64,000 nucleotides of DNA. Origin: Prorocentrum cordatum (lineage: Eukaryota; Sar; Dinophyceae; Prorocentrales; Prorocentraceae). Both the position numbers and the translations under genes were made by a program. Every line of letters begins with the position of its first letter. The first letter of the stretch is position 1. Below the pieces are notes generated by a model that saw only the letters and a list, made by a program, of their open reading frames with translations, was not told where the DNA came from and ran no database searches. The DNA is taken from contig CAUYUJ010000337.1 of NCBI GenBank assembly GCA_963575745.1, forward strand, positions 482,958 through 546,957. The letters are read 5' to 3'. Below are positions 42,290 to 52,240 of the stretch, piece after piece.

Positions 42290-42597
42290 AGGTTGTTCGT
42301 GTTGGCTTGTCGTTGGTGCTCCTTGGTGTTCGCTTGTTGTTCCTGCTTGTTTCGCTGCTGTTGTGGCTTGCTGTTGCATATGTTGTGCTTGCTGTTGCGT
42401 CTGCTGTTGTTGCTGGTGTTGTCGTGCTTGCTGTTGCTGCTGTTTTTGGTGGTGTTGTTGGTGCTGGTGTTTGTGTTTTGCTTTGATGTTGCTGATGCAG
42501 TTGTTGGTGGTTATGTTGTTGTGCTGGTTGCGGTTGCAGTTGTTTGTGTGACCGCTGCCGTTGTTTGCGCGCGTTGCGTTGCTTGCGTGTGCGTGTG
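42290..42597. repeat. GTT/TGCTGTT-rich region
   Basis: Imperfect TTG/GCTGTT repeats. The same type of sequence resumes at 45212 on the other side of the composite element, which supports its insertion into one continuous GTT-rich tract. Confidence 0.75.
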
Positions 42598-42604
42598 TTC
42601 ATTG

Positions 42605-43395
42605 TCGGGCTGAACTGCCCCCCCCCCCCCAAGATGGCATGTGAATGCGGCTTCCTCTTCAAATCTGAAAGATGCAAATCGCACGCTCCATTTCACGACG
42701 CAGCGCCGGGGGGGCATTGAGCCCGCCTTTGCGCGGGCGCGAGCGCGAAGAGTCTGAGATGATCCTGAGAGGCTCCGGAGAAGCTCCCAAGGGGCTCCTC
42801 CGATGCTTCTGAGAGGCTGCTGAGGACGGCGCTGATCGCACCTCATGTAGCCGAATCCCACCTCCGAATCTTGCCTGCGGCGGCCGCGTTCCTGCTCCGA
42901 ATCTTGCCCATCGACGTCCCGAATGGGGCTCCGAATCGCGCCGCGTAAGGGCTCCGAATCTTGCCCGTCGACGCCTCGGATGGTGCTCCGCACTGTTTAA
43001 AAAAAAGACCGAAGATAATTCACCCACCTTTCGCTAATGATTCGACCGATGTGAAACTGCCATCTTTCGGGGCAGCTTTCGGTGGCCTCGTCCGGTGGCA
43101 TCTCGGGGGGCAAGCCCAGCGCGCGCGGGTGGCCTGTGTACTTGGGGCCCCGCGGACCCCGCGTCCAGAGCCCTCGACTCAAGGGCGCAGATCTCCTTTG
43201 ATTCTGGGGCCAGGGCCCACGGACTCCGCGGCGGGGCCCAGGCGAGTCGGGGCCCGACCATGTGCTGCGGCATCGCGAAGAGCGTCCAGCAACGCCAAAG
43301 AAACCGCGCGCAAGAACGACATCGAGCAAACAAATAAGCAACCCGGAACATAGCAAAATTCACAGACGTTTCGCTCGGGGTCCTGTTCAGCCCGA
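42605..43395. mobile_element. Non-autonomous inverted-repeat element, copy 1 (791 bp)
   Basis: It starts TCGGGCTGAAC and ends GTTCAGCCCGA, an 11-base perfect terminal inverted repeat. It is about 99% identical to copy 2 (some eight substitutions by eye, a longer poly-C run and a small A-run indel). Internal frames reach only about 160 codons, are Arg/Pro-rich and are not transposase-like. Seven-base target duplications do not match the usual length of the large DNA-transposon superfamilies I know. Confidence 0.8.
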
Positions 43396-43649
43396 TGACT
43401 TATTGCACTGGGGGCATCGCGGCGCGACGCGCGCTGCCATTGCTTGGATTTGCTGGACTGAGACTGCCACGCGGAGCATAGTCGGATGATGTCCCTGCGC
43501 GAGCTGCGCCGCCGCTGCAGCGCCGCGTTCGAGGGAGATCAGTCGATGGAGACAACTGCAAAAATACACACCGCCGTGACAACATATTCTGCGGTTTTAT
43601 GATATGTTGGAATCTCCTATCCCTCTGAAGATTCCTAACATTGACATGC

Positions 43650-43815
43650 GTCCCCCGCGATCCCGCGGAGTAATTCGTCTACCTCTAATTAATAACATTG
43701 TTATCTCAAAACAAGATCGGAAATTACTCCGCCCATTCCTATCTGAAAAATGGGACGGGATGCATGCCCACGCGGAGTAATTTCTACTCCGCCCACTCCG
43801 TTTACTCCGCCAGTC
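43650..43815. repeat. GCGGAGTAATT inverted motifs
   Basis: GCGGAGTAATT occurs at about 43668 and 43771, and its complement AATTACTCCGC at about 43724 and, less exactly, 43786, in an AT-richer stretch upstream of the captured ORF. This could be the end of a smaller inverted-repeat element or a control region. Confidence 0.6.
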
Positions 43816-43941
43816 TTGGGTCATGTTGAATGAAGACAGCATAGTACTTTTGTCACGGCAATGGGAAAAATGCGTTGCACTTCGTTTTTCCTCGGCTGCA
43901 TCCACCTCAGGCTAGACCATGTATGCTCGCGCCGACAGGGA

Positions 43942-44416
43942 TGAAGCGAGGGCGTTCGTCGTCGTCGCCGCGCACCGTTTCGAGGGGGGCGCCATTCGCC
44001 ATCGTTGCTGTTGCCGCAGGGCGCAAGCGCGCGCATCCTCTTCCCGCGCTACCTTCCCAGAAAGTACGGAAGCTGGCCATCGTGGCGACTGCCGCGACGC
44101 AGGTCGCAGGCGCGGTTCGCGGACGCGGGCCGCGTCTTACGGGTCGCTCGTCGCAGGTCGCAGGCGCGAGTCGCTAGCGCGGGTCGCGGGCCTTTGTCGT
44201 GGTCGCAGGTCGTGGCTCCGCAGGAAGCTCAGGTTGATGGGCTTGGACGACCTGCGGAAGAAACGACGCCCGCTGGGGAAAACTGCGCACGCCGCAAGGG
44301 TGAAGCAGGTTCTGAAGACCGAGGAGGCCCAGACGGTGGCCAAGAACGTCGCAGGGCGATTCCGCAAGGCTTGCAAGCAGGTGGTGGACCGCGGCGGGGC
44401 TGCGGCCGACAATTGA
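43942..44416 (+). CDS. Captured coding segment inside the composite element, unknown product
   Basis: Between the two copies, an ATG at 43942 opens MKRGRSSSSPRTVSRGAPFA, IVAVAAGRKRAHPLPALPSQ, KVRKLAIVATAAT. After CGCAGGTCGCAGGCGCG repeats, a second frame reads LRLMGLDDLRKKRRPLGKTA, ARVKQVLKTEEAQTVAKNVA, RFRKACKQVVDRGGAAADN and stops at TGA. That TGA is the first three bases of the TGACTTA duplication at 44414. A splice or frame change between the two parts is needed. Basic and helical; could be a small nucleic-acid-binding protein, but no family is recognised. Confidence 0.35.
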
Positions 44417-44420
44417 CTTA

Positions 44421-45204
44421 TCGGGCTGAACTGCCCCCCCAAGATGGCATGTGAATGCGGCTTCCTCTTCAAATCTGAAAGATGCAAATCGCACGCTCCA
44501 TTTCACGACGCAGCGCCGGGGGGGCATTGAGCCCGCCTTTGCGCGGGCGCGAGCGCGAAGAGTCTGAGATGATCCTGAGAGGCTCCGGAGAAGCTCCCAA
44601 GGGGCTCCTCCGATGCTTCTGAGAGGCTGCTGAGGGCGGCGCTGATCGCACCTCATGTAGCCGAATCCCACCTCCGAATCTTGCCTGCGGCGGCCGCGTT
44701 CCTGCTCCGAATCTTGCCCATCGACGTCCCGAATGGGGCTCCGAATCGCGCCGCGTAAGGGCTCCGAATCTTGCCCGTCGACGCCTCGGATGGTGCTCCG
44801 CACTGTTAAAAACAAGACCGAAGATAATTCACCCAACTTTCGCTAATGATTCGACCGATGTGAAACTGCCATCTTTCGGGGCAGCTTTCGGTGGCCTCGT
44901 CCGGTGGCATCTCGGGGGGCAAGCCCAGCGCGCGCGGGTGGCCTGTGTACTTGGGGCCCCGCGGACCCCGCGTCCAGAGCCCTCGGCTCAAGGGCGCAGA
45001 TCTCCTTTGATTCTGGGGCCAGGGCCCACGGACTCCGCGGCGGGGCCCAGGCGAGTCGGGGCCCGACCACGTGCTGTGGCATCGCGAAGAGCGTCCAGCA
45101 ACGCCAAAGAAACCGCGCGCAAGAACGACATCGAGCAAACAAATAAGCAACCCGGAACATAGCAAAATTCACAGACGTTTCGCTTGGGGTCCTGTTCAGC
45201 CCGA
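44421..45204. mobile_element. Non-autonomous inverted-repeat element, copy 2 (784 bp)
   Basis: Same 11-base terminal inverted repeat (TCGGGCTGAAC...GTTCAGCCCGA) and same orientation as copy 1. It differs mainly by a shorter poly-C run after base 12 and single substitutions. The near identity implies recent amplification or gene conversion. Confidence 0.8.
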
Positions 45205-45729
45205 TTCATTGCGCTTGTGGTTTTGTTGCTCTGGCACCTGTCGTTGTTGTTGTTGTTTATTTTCCCTCTCTGGTGTCCTCGAGGCCGGGGGTCGCCTCGA
45301 GAGTTCCCGGCACCTCGTCCTCACTCTGCCCGGAAGCACCTCGCTCAGAGCCCCCAGCGGCTCGCGAGGCGCCTCAGGGCTGAGTCGGAACTCGGGGCCG
45401 AGGCCTGCGAGGCATTGCGCTGCATCGTCGCTGCGGGCTTGCAGAGGCGCCTGCGCTTGTTGTCGTCGAGCTTCTTGTCCTCGAGCGCGGCCTTCTTGTC
45501 GTCGAGCTTCTTGACCTCGAGCGCGGCCTTTCTTGTCGTCAAGCTCTTTGTCCTCGAGGCTCTTGTCCTCGGGTTTGCTGGCGCCCTCCCCCAGCGCAGT
45601 GGGTTCCGCCCCCCTCGTCCACTCGTCGCCCTGCGCCCGCTCGCCGACGCTCTCGTCGTCCGACCGCTTGGCGACAGGCCGACGATCGTCGCTGTCCGAC
45701 TCGGCCATGGGGCGCTGCGTCTCGGCCAT
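45196..45729 (-). pseudogene. Lys/Asp-rich reading frame with one-base frameshift in a repeat
   Basis: An ATG at 45729 opens MAETQRPMAESDSDDRRPVA, KRSDDESVGERAQGDEWTRG, SKPEDKSLEDKELDDKK. The DNA then repeats a 36-base unit coding KAALEVKKLDD; in the first unit one extra A (plus-strand CCTTTCTTG at about 45529 against CCTTCTTG at about 45490) throws the frame. In the corrected frame it continues KLDDNKRRRLCKPAATMQRN and SSDSALRRLASRWGL. The tail (45345-45212) returns to the first frame and runs into the GTT-rich DNA beside the composite element. Charged and low complexity; coiled or disordered. Function unknown. Confidence 0.45.
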
Positions 45730-45779
45730 GGTGTGCTGCGTCCTCAGCTGGCTCGGAATGTAGGAGCCTAAATTGGCCG

Positions 45780-46170
45780 CGGTTGTTTGTTGTTCGCGTA
45801 GTATGTATTGCTGCTGATCTTGTTTGTTATGTTGTTGTTGATATTATTGCTTGTCTTGCTAATGTTTGCGAGCGTGCGGGTGTGCAGCTGCCGTTTGTTC
45901 TCCCTGCTGTTTGTCTCGGTGCTGTTCTGCCCTGCGGCTGCTGCTGTTCTGATGTTGGCTGTTGCTGTCGTTGCTGATGTTATGTGTGGTTGTGTTCTTG
46001 TGTGTGTGAGTTTGTGTGTGTGAGTGTTAGTGAGTGTGTGTCTGTGGGAGTGTGTGTGTGTGTGTGTTAGTGTATGTGTGTGTGTGCGTGCGCGTGCGCG
46101 TGCGCGCGTGTGTATGTGTGTGTGTGTGTGTGCGTGCGTGCGTCGGTGTGTGGCTGCGTGTGATTTGGTG
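45780..46170. repeat. GTT-rich tract then (TG)n microsatellite
   Basis: 45780-45990 is GTT/GCTG-rich; 45990-46150 is TG dinucleotides with TGAG and GCGTGC variants. Val/Cys-rich frames are artefacts. Confidence 0.9.
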
Positions 46171-46198
46171 CGTTTGCGCGCGCGTGGCCGCCGGGCGT

Positions 46199-47620
46199 CG
46201 AGGCTCAACCCTCGACCCTCGGATCGACGACCCGAGATCCTGGGGTCTAAGCTTGGCGACCCTCGGGTCTACGATCCGCGGTGCTCGCAGATGCTCGAGA
46301 CCAAGATCTCGGATCCTCGATCCGAGGGCGGGGGGTCGACCCTGCTCGGCGGCGCGGGCCCGAGGGCCACCAAAGAAGCAGTGGGCTCGGTCCTCGAGCC
46401 TCGGGCGCCGAACCCGAGATCTTCCAGTCCAAGATTGGCGACCATCGGATCTAGGATCCGAGGTGCTCGCACATGCTCAAGGCCAAGATCTCGGACCCTC
46501 GAGCAGAGGATGGAGGATCGAGCCTGCTCGGCGGCAGCGCGGGCCCGAGGACGGCCAAATAAGCAGCGGGCTCGGTCCTCGAGCCCCGGATGTCGAACCC
46601 GAGATCTTCCAGTCCAACCTTGGCGACCATCGGACATGGGATCCGAGGTGCTCGCATATGCTCGAGACCAAGATCTCGGACCCTCGGTCCGAGGATGGAG
46701 GGCCGAGCCTGCTCGGCGGCAGCGTGGGCTCGAGGACGGCGAGAAGGGCGATCGACTATCGCCGAGGCTCGGCCCTCGAGCCTCGGATGCCGAGCCCGAG
46801 ATCTTCCAGTCCAAGCTTGGCGACCCTCGGATCTAGGATCCGAGGTGCTCGCAGACGCCCGAGGCCAAGATCTCGGATCCTCGATCCGAGGATAGAGGGT
46901 CGAGCCTGCTCGGTGGCAGCGCGGGCTCGAGGACGGCGGGGGGGGGCGATCGACTATCGCCGAGGCTCGGCCCTCGAGCCCCGGACGTCGAACCCGAGAT
47001 CTTCCAGTCCAAGCTTAGCGACCCTCGGGTGCGGGGTCCGAGGTACTCGCAGATGCTCAAGACCAAGATCTCGGATCCTCGGTCCGAGGATGGAGGGTCG
47101 AGCCTGCTCGGTGGCTGCGTGGGCTCGAGGACGGCGGCGAGGGCGATCTACTATCGCCGAGGCTCGGTCGTCGAGCCTCGGATGTCGAACCCGAGACCTT
47201 CCAGTCCAAGCTTGGCGACCCTCGGATCTACGATCCGAGGTGCTCGCAAATGCTCAAGACCAATATCTCGGATCCTCGATCCGAGGATGGGAGATCGAGC
47301 CTGCTCGGTGGCAAGGTGGGCTCGAGGACGGCGGCGAGGGCGATCTGCTCAGCCCTCGAGCCTCGGGCGTCAGATCCGAGATCTTCGAGTCCAAGCTTGG
47401 CGACCCTCGGATCCAGGGCCCAATGTGCTCGGAGATGCTCGGGCTCAAGATCTCGGATCCTCGATCCGAGGATGGAGGATCGAGCCTGCTCGGTGGCAAT
47501 GTGACGATCGAGGGCCGCCGAGGCTCGACCCTCGATCCTTGGATCGCGAGCCCGATATCTTCGAGTCCAAGCCTGGCGGCCCTCGGACTCAAGATCTCGG
47601 GTCATCGATCCGAGGATGCA
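46199..47620. repeat. About eight tandem 180-200-bp units with internal palindromes
   Basis: The unit includes CCCGAGATCTTCCAGTCCAA, GCTTGGCGACCCTCGGATCT, AGGATCCGAGGTGCTCGCAG, ATGCTCGAGACCAAGATCTC, GGATCCTCGATCCGAGGATG and GAGGGTCGAGCCTGCTCGGT. A landmark (GCCTGCTCGGyGG) recurs near 46345, 46525, 46703, 46905, 47105, 47301 and 47481, so spacing is 178-202. TCGGATCCTCGATCCGAGGA is a near-perfect palindrome present in each unit. A 568-codon plus-strand frame is open through it because stops are absent, not because it is conserved protein. Confidence 0.92.
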
Positions 47621-47703
47621 AGATGGAGCCCGCTTGATTCCGCGATGATTGATCGAGGATCACTCGGCGAGAGGGGGGGACTAGCACCCCCCAGCTTGGA
47701 ACG

Positions 47704-48894
47704 TCACTCGCGCGTGCTCGAGCGCTCTCCTGGAGCTTGAAGAGCAGATGGAGCTCGAGCGGGCGCCTCGAAACGGCGCCCTCGTAGCGGAAACATGGGG
47801 CGTTTGGCTCGGGAAGCTCGTGCGCTCAGGCGTCCACGAGCATGGTCTGACTCGGCCTTCGTGTCGGCCTGGCTCCTCTCGTGATCGCGCTCGTTCAGCT
47901 TGTCGTATTCGGCCGGGGTCGACGCATACTTGTCGAAGTGCATCTTGGTGTGGTTCTCGAGCAGTACCTCCTCGTGCTTCTGCTGCTTGGCGGTTTGAGT
48001 GCTCCAGCTTGGCGCGCTTGTCTTGGTCGCGGTGCTCGTGCAGCTCGTAGCTCATGTCCGCGGTTTTCTTGTGTCCCAGCGCCACCTGGTGATGGCTACG
48101 GTCGTAGCCTTGGCGGCCCCGTCGTTCGACGTCGAGACCGTGGAGGTCTCGCTGCGCCCCATTGACGTGATCCCGGGCCCTTCGCGGGATCACGTGGAAG
48201 AGCCTCTCGGCACTCTCGGCGGGCATCTCGCGCAAGTGCTCCACGGGCTCGAACTTCTAGGTGATCGGCAGCGCTAGCCCGTGGAGGCGGAGGAGCTCGG
48301 GGGGGATGCTTGGGAATGCTGGCCTGTTGCGCTCGGCGTGGGGGCCGTGGGTCAGCTTCTCGAGTCTCGGCGCCGAGCTCCATGTCTCTCTTCTTGGCGA
48401 GCTCCTCCAGCTTGGCCGCGAAGCTCGGCGTGAGCCAGGAGGTCCTCGGGCGGCTCTCCATGGTTCTCGAAGATGTCGAGCACGTGCTCGTCCTTCTCGA
48501 CATAGGTCTTGAAGAGCACCGCCATGGCCAGCTCGATGCGCCCCGTGTACTTCTCGTTGAAGATGCGGGCGTGATCGGTGTCCATGTGGCACCCGCCTTG
48601 GTGGGCCATCTCCAGGGCGGCCTGCTGGGCGCTCGACGACCACGAGGCCGACTCGGCCTTGAAGTGGCAAGTCGTCATGCGAGCTGCGTCCGTGCCTTGC
48701 GCGCTCGATTGGCATTGCCTCATCTCGGCAATGCTGACTTTCTCGGCGATGTAGCTCAGTTTCTCGATGATCTTCTCGTTCTGTTCGGCCATGCGCTCGA
48801 GAATATCGTTCGAGCTCGGGCTCGGCGCCGCCGCGTGCTTCAGCGCCTCGACGGGCAGGCTCGCGGCAGCTGCGCGCTCTGCCGGATGGGCCAT
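47704..48894 (-). pseudogene. Decayed reading frame with clear start, unknown product
   Basis: ATG at 48894 opens MAHPAERAAAASLPVEALKH, NDILERMAEQNEKIIEKLSY (coiled-coil-like), CHMDTDHARIFNEKYTGRIE, LAMAVLFKTYVEKDEHVLDI, FENHGEPPEDLL. About 48440 the frame changes to SFAAKLEELAKKRDMELGAE, then at about 48360 to EKLTHGPHAERNRPAFPSIP. A TAG at about 48258 interrupts it; the same frame continues EHLREMPAESAERLFHVIPR, KKTADMSYELHEHRDQDKRA. A last change near 47950 gives MHFDKYASTPAEYDKLNERD. One stop and three frame breaks. No domain recognised. Confidence 0.45.
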
Positions 48895-48909
48895 CGCTGG
48901 GGCTCGCGA

Positions 48910-49133
48910 CGCAGCCAGGGGCAACGATGTGAGGGGATAGGCATTGGGGGGAACATCGACCTGGAATCGGCGATACATCGCCGATGCATCGGCGATGCGC
49001 GCCCGATGCATCGGCGATGTGTCGCAGATTCCAAGTCGATGCCCCCCCTTAGAAAATGCCTACGCATCGGCGATGCATCGCCGATGCATCGGCATGCCTA
49101 TCCCCCCTATCGCCGCCCCTGGGGCGCAGAGGC
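48910..49133. mobile_element. Foldback (palindromic) element of about 220 bp
   Basis: The left arm CCAGGGGCAACGATGTGAGG, GGATAGGCATTGGGGGGAAC, ATCGACCTGGAATCGGCGAT pairs with the complement of 49021-49133 apart from a GCATCGGCGATGCATCGCCG-type insertion in the right arm. The centre is made of overlapping ATCGCCGATGCATCGGCGAT palindromes. It lies directly upstream of the ATG at 48894. Resembles a MITE; no target duplication was identified. Confidence 0.65.
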
Positions 49134-49680
49134 TCGGCGCCTCGAAGAGGCTCGAAAGCTCGGGGCCTCGGAGACTCGGGGAAGCCCGGGCCCGGGCAGC
49201 CGCGGAGGCAGAGGGGGCGGGAGGATGGGGGGGGAAGAGGGGGGGAAGCAAGAGGAGGAGCAGCAGGAGGAGGAGGGGGAAGAGCAAGGAGGAGGAGGAG
49301 CAGGAGGAGGAGGATGAAGATTCGCCATTTTGGTAGGGATCATCACTCGGCGACTGCTGATCCCACCCAAACGTCGTTCTGGCGTTTACTCCATGTTTGC
49401 AGTGCATCACATGGCCCTGCCGCGCGGTCGCACGTGGGCAAACTGAATTGGCGAGAATCCCACAGCCCTGCCGCGCGCTCGTGATTGCGGAAGATGGCGC
49501 GGTGAAACCACCATGGCCATGATCAGCGTTGTTGATGCTGTTGCTAATCAAGATGATATGATAGCAACTTCGACCCCCGCAACTTTCCCGTGGATGATCA
49601 AATTCGGCCCCCGCGCCGTCCCCGCAGATGAATCCCCGCGGGCGGGGATGAACACATTTAAAAGGTTAAAGGGGGGGCGC
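49134..49680. other. Spacer with GAGGAGGAG purine tract
   Basis: 49222-49318 is AGG/GGA repeats. A CCCTGCCGCGCGGTCG / CCCTGCCGCGCGCTCG pair occurs at about 49413 and 49470. No gene supported. Confidence 0.5.
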
Positions 49681-49685
49681 CTGCA

Positions 49686-50183
49686 TTATCGCTCACGGCC
49701 GGTTAAGGCGGGAACGGTCGTAAATAATTCGGCGCGCGCGTCCGGAAGCCGTTTGGCAGCGCCGGCAAGGAGGCCGTCGTCGTCTTCTGACTCAAGCCCT
49801 TCTGTCAGAACGTCGGAGCGTTGCGCGGCGCATCCCAGTCCTCTGAAGTCGTCATCGCAGTCACCGCCGCCACCCTCCACCTGCGTTGGTCTCTTATTGG
49901 GCTCGACGCCGGCTTCCTTATCCCAAGACTGTTTTCCTTTTGCCCTAGCCAGGCATCGGCTGGCAGTCCTGCTTGCGCCCGTGGCGCGCCCGCGTGAAAC
50001 GCGGGGAATTGTGGAGCGTTTGGATGGCCACCGCCCAAGCCCAATCGAGAGGGGAAAAGATCGATCATCTACGATGAACGTCACTCGCTCCTGCGGGCTC
50101 GTCGTCTGCCCGTGGCCGATCAGAACTGGGGCTGCCGGTTCCCGGTGCAATCGCGCACGTGCGTCGCGGACCCACGACGGCAA
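49686..50183 (-). CDS. Reading frame at the 3' edge of the retroelement
   Basis: A 165-codon minus-strand frame: TSPQERVTFIVDDRSFPLSI, KGKQSWDKEAGVEPNKRPTQ, GDCDDDFRGLGCAAQRSDVL, TEGLESEDDDGLLAGAAKRL, DARAELFTTVPAL, stop at 49686. Balanced composition with an acidic segment. It may be a separate exon or the 3' end of the element. Confidence 0.35.
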   Translation of the reverse strand: MPSWVRDARARLHREPAAPVLIGHGQTTSPQERVTFIVDDRSFPLSIGLGRWPSKRSTIPRVSRGRATGASRTASRCLARAKGKQSWDKEAGVEPNKRPTQVEGGGGDCDDDFRGLGCAAQRSDVLTEGLESEDDDGLLAGAAKRLPDARAELFTTVPALTGRER

Positions 50184-50189
50184 CGGCGC

Positions 50190-50840
50190 CTTCCAATCGC
50201 GGCCTGTCGGTTAGTCTTTGCCCCGGATATGTTGGGCCACCGTCTTGGCGTCAAGGTCGAGGGCTACGCTGCGGCCGACGTCGTCCCAACTGCGCCTCCC
50301 TGCATTCGAGTGTGCATATTTTTCTGACATGAGTAAATGCGCGGGTGAACACGTTCAGGTATATGGGTTCGCTGCGTTTTCATGTGGTTCCGTGTTTGTG
50401 CAGCTGGTCTACGAAATGTGCAATCAAGCAAATCAATTTGTTTCGCCATTCGGTATTTTGTTGGTCGTGTCCCCTGATGTTTCTTGATATCCGTAGACGT
50501 GCATCTCCATGAGGTTGCCCGTATTCTAAGGCACGATGCACATGCTTGTAGATATGAGACACTTGTCTTCTTGTTGACACGATCGTACTATATGTAGAAA
50601 TGGCAGCGGCGACTCCGGATCTATCTGGTGCCTAAGCTTCCAAGAGCCTCTTCTATAGGAGCAACAATATAGTGGTGCTCCCACGAAAACTATTTGCGCC
50701 CTGAGAGCACGCGCATGCGTTGGGATATTGCGTACGCTTTCATAGTATGTCCGGCACGCCTGCTCAGTAGTCTCACATGCCAGTCAGCGGGCGTGGCCGC
50801 CCAGAGTAGCGCGTCGACTCAACTATCAACTCCCCCTTGA
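50190..50840. other. Spacer, no supported gene
   Basis: Composition is close to balanced; short open frames on both strands carry no motif. Confidence 0.4.
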
Positions 50841-50845
50841 TTGGA

Positions 50846-51067
50846 TCATTTCATTTCAGGCAATGCGATCACTCGCATAACCTCGGCGGCGTAATTCGGC
50901 GGCAGCCAAGCGGATATCTTCCAGAACAGGCGCTTAGGAATGAAAAGGCTCTCTACGGTTTTCGCGCATGTGCCGCAGCAGTTCTCAGCCATGTAGCACG
51001 CGCCCGCGCGTCTGGCCCTGCGGGGCCGCAAGCGGACTTGGCCAGCAGGCCCGCCTGACCCCGTCAA
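50846..51067 (-). pseudogene. Reading frame downstream of the protease
   Basis: The minus-strand frame ends MAENCCGTCAKTVESLFIPK, RLFWKISAWLPPNYAAEVMR, VIALPEMK before a stop at 50846. Coding-like, no family; its position suggests it belongs to the retroelement. Confidence 0.4.
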
Positions 51068-52240
51068 CGGGGATCATCAATGCGAGGCGGGACGCTTTGC
51101 GGCTCACTGCTCGAGAACGCCCGCCCTCCCCCTCGCGGCTCGCGTCGCCCTGCCCTGCCGCACTGCGACCGCGAGCTCCGATCCCCTATGCGGTAGATCT
51201 GTGGCCGGTCGTCTTGGTCGAACGCGATGGGCCCCCATTCCTCTTGACCCGTGGGCATCCTTGGGCCGCCTGTGAGCCAGTCCCGAACCTGTTCGGCATC
51301 TGGATGGAGACGATGCGTCAGCGGGTCCGGCCCCCACCCCACTGCCCCGCTGTCTCTTTCACCCTTTAGTGGATGCCTGCTGGCAGCGCGCGCGTCGTCT
51401 CGCCGTGGCCCACCAGGCACTCTGACCCATGCCAAATGGTCCATCGTCGCACTGACCATCATGGAGACAGCGTCGTCAACGGCCTGGTCGACGAAGCGGC
51501 TTAGAGCGCAGCGGTCATATTCGCCAATGTCCTGGCTCTCCTGAGACGCCTGCCCGCGATCACCTTCAGTCTCGATGCCGCGCTGGGCAGCACCTCCTAC
51601 ACTGAGGTAGGCGATGGCTTCTGCCGATACCTTATTTGCCAAACTGGGAGTGGCCCCGCCGTAGCACGAGCAGGGGGCGGCCAAATGTCCCGAAGGCGTC
51701 TTCTCCAGCGCCGGGACCTGCGCGCCCTGTCCCAACTGCGCCTTGCATATGTGAGCGCCTGGGAAAATCGTGCGTTCCTTCCCTTTTTCTAGCATGAATA
51801 TTGCCCTCTTCTCCTGCATGGAAGTAGGGCCCAGGATGGCAGGCAAGTCCTCGCTGGAGCCCTCAGCTATGTTGCCGCTGAAGGAGTCCACCTTGGAGGT
51901 CGGCGGCTTGCTGCGATGATGATACTGGCGCGCAATACTGAATGCTCCCGGGCTGCCGCGTACCGCTGTGCCACTACCAGTGCCGTTGACGTAGAGCTTC
52001 GGTAGGGTCATGATCCGTGGCGAGTGCCCAAACTGTCGGGATCGGTCGTCGAACTCCCGAGTGGCATTGACTCCCATAATGGCGTGGTGATGCTCGAGCC
52101 AATATCCACAAGCACGCTGAACTTGCCAGGGGTCAGCGTCTTGAGTTCACAAAGCACATTTACTTGCCAGATGCCTGCCGGGGTCGTAATTGCGTATTTT
52201 ATGTGCCCACACCCATTTGACGCCTGAGTCTCCATTTGTG
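51064..52240 (-). pseudogene. Retropepsin-like aspartic protease domain
   Basis: 52240-52090 reads KYAITTPAGIWQVNVLCELK, TPGKFSVLVDIGS; VDIGS occupies the place of the D-(T/S)-G active-site motif, in the VDxGS form. A frame change follows, then TREFDDRSRQFGHSPRIMTL, KLYVNGTGSGTAV, and 51890-51760 gives SEDLPAILGPTSMQEKRAIF, MLEKGKERTIFPGA. The AILG turn matches the hydrophobic-hydrophobic-Gly motif near the C-terminus of retropepsins. The frame stays open to 51064 through LSRFVDQAVDDAVSMMVSAT and a Ser/Arg-rich tail. The break right after the catalytic motif makes it inactive as read. Confidence 0.65.

Larger units (their letters stand above)
42598..45211. mobile_element. Composite element: two inverted-repeat elements with swapped target duplications
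   Basis: Order: TTCATTG (42598-42604), element copy 1 (42605-43395), TGACTTA (43396-43402), 1.0-kb unique segment, TGACTTA (44414-44420), copy 2 (44421-45204), TTCATTG (45205-45211). Outer 7-mers match each other and inner 7-mers match each other. This is the footprint expected if a circle carrying one element (with its own TGACTTA duplication) recombined into a second element that had inserted at TTCATTG, or if an element-bounded unit moved as a whole. An LTR retrotransposon would not predict the inner match. Confidence 0.8.

Noticed and set aside
42605-45204. LTR retrotransposon with 0.79-kb LTRs
   Set aside because: The two direct repeats fit LTR size, but they start TCGGG and end CCCGA rather than TG...CA, carry their own inverted termini, and show an inner TGACTTA match that LTR integration does not produce.
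46034-47740. 568-codon plus-strand frame
   Set aside because: It follows the 180-200-bp satellite, changes frame between units and has shadows on the other strand; no start, no domain.
49320-49345. Dinoflagellate spliced-leader relict (GCCATTTTGG)
   Set aside because: Only about nine bases match the 22-nt leader; the GCTCAAG end is absent.
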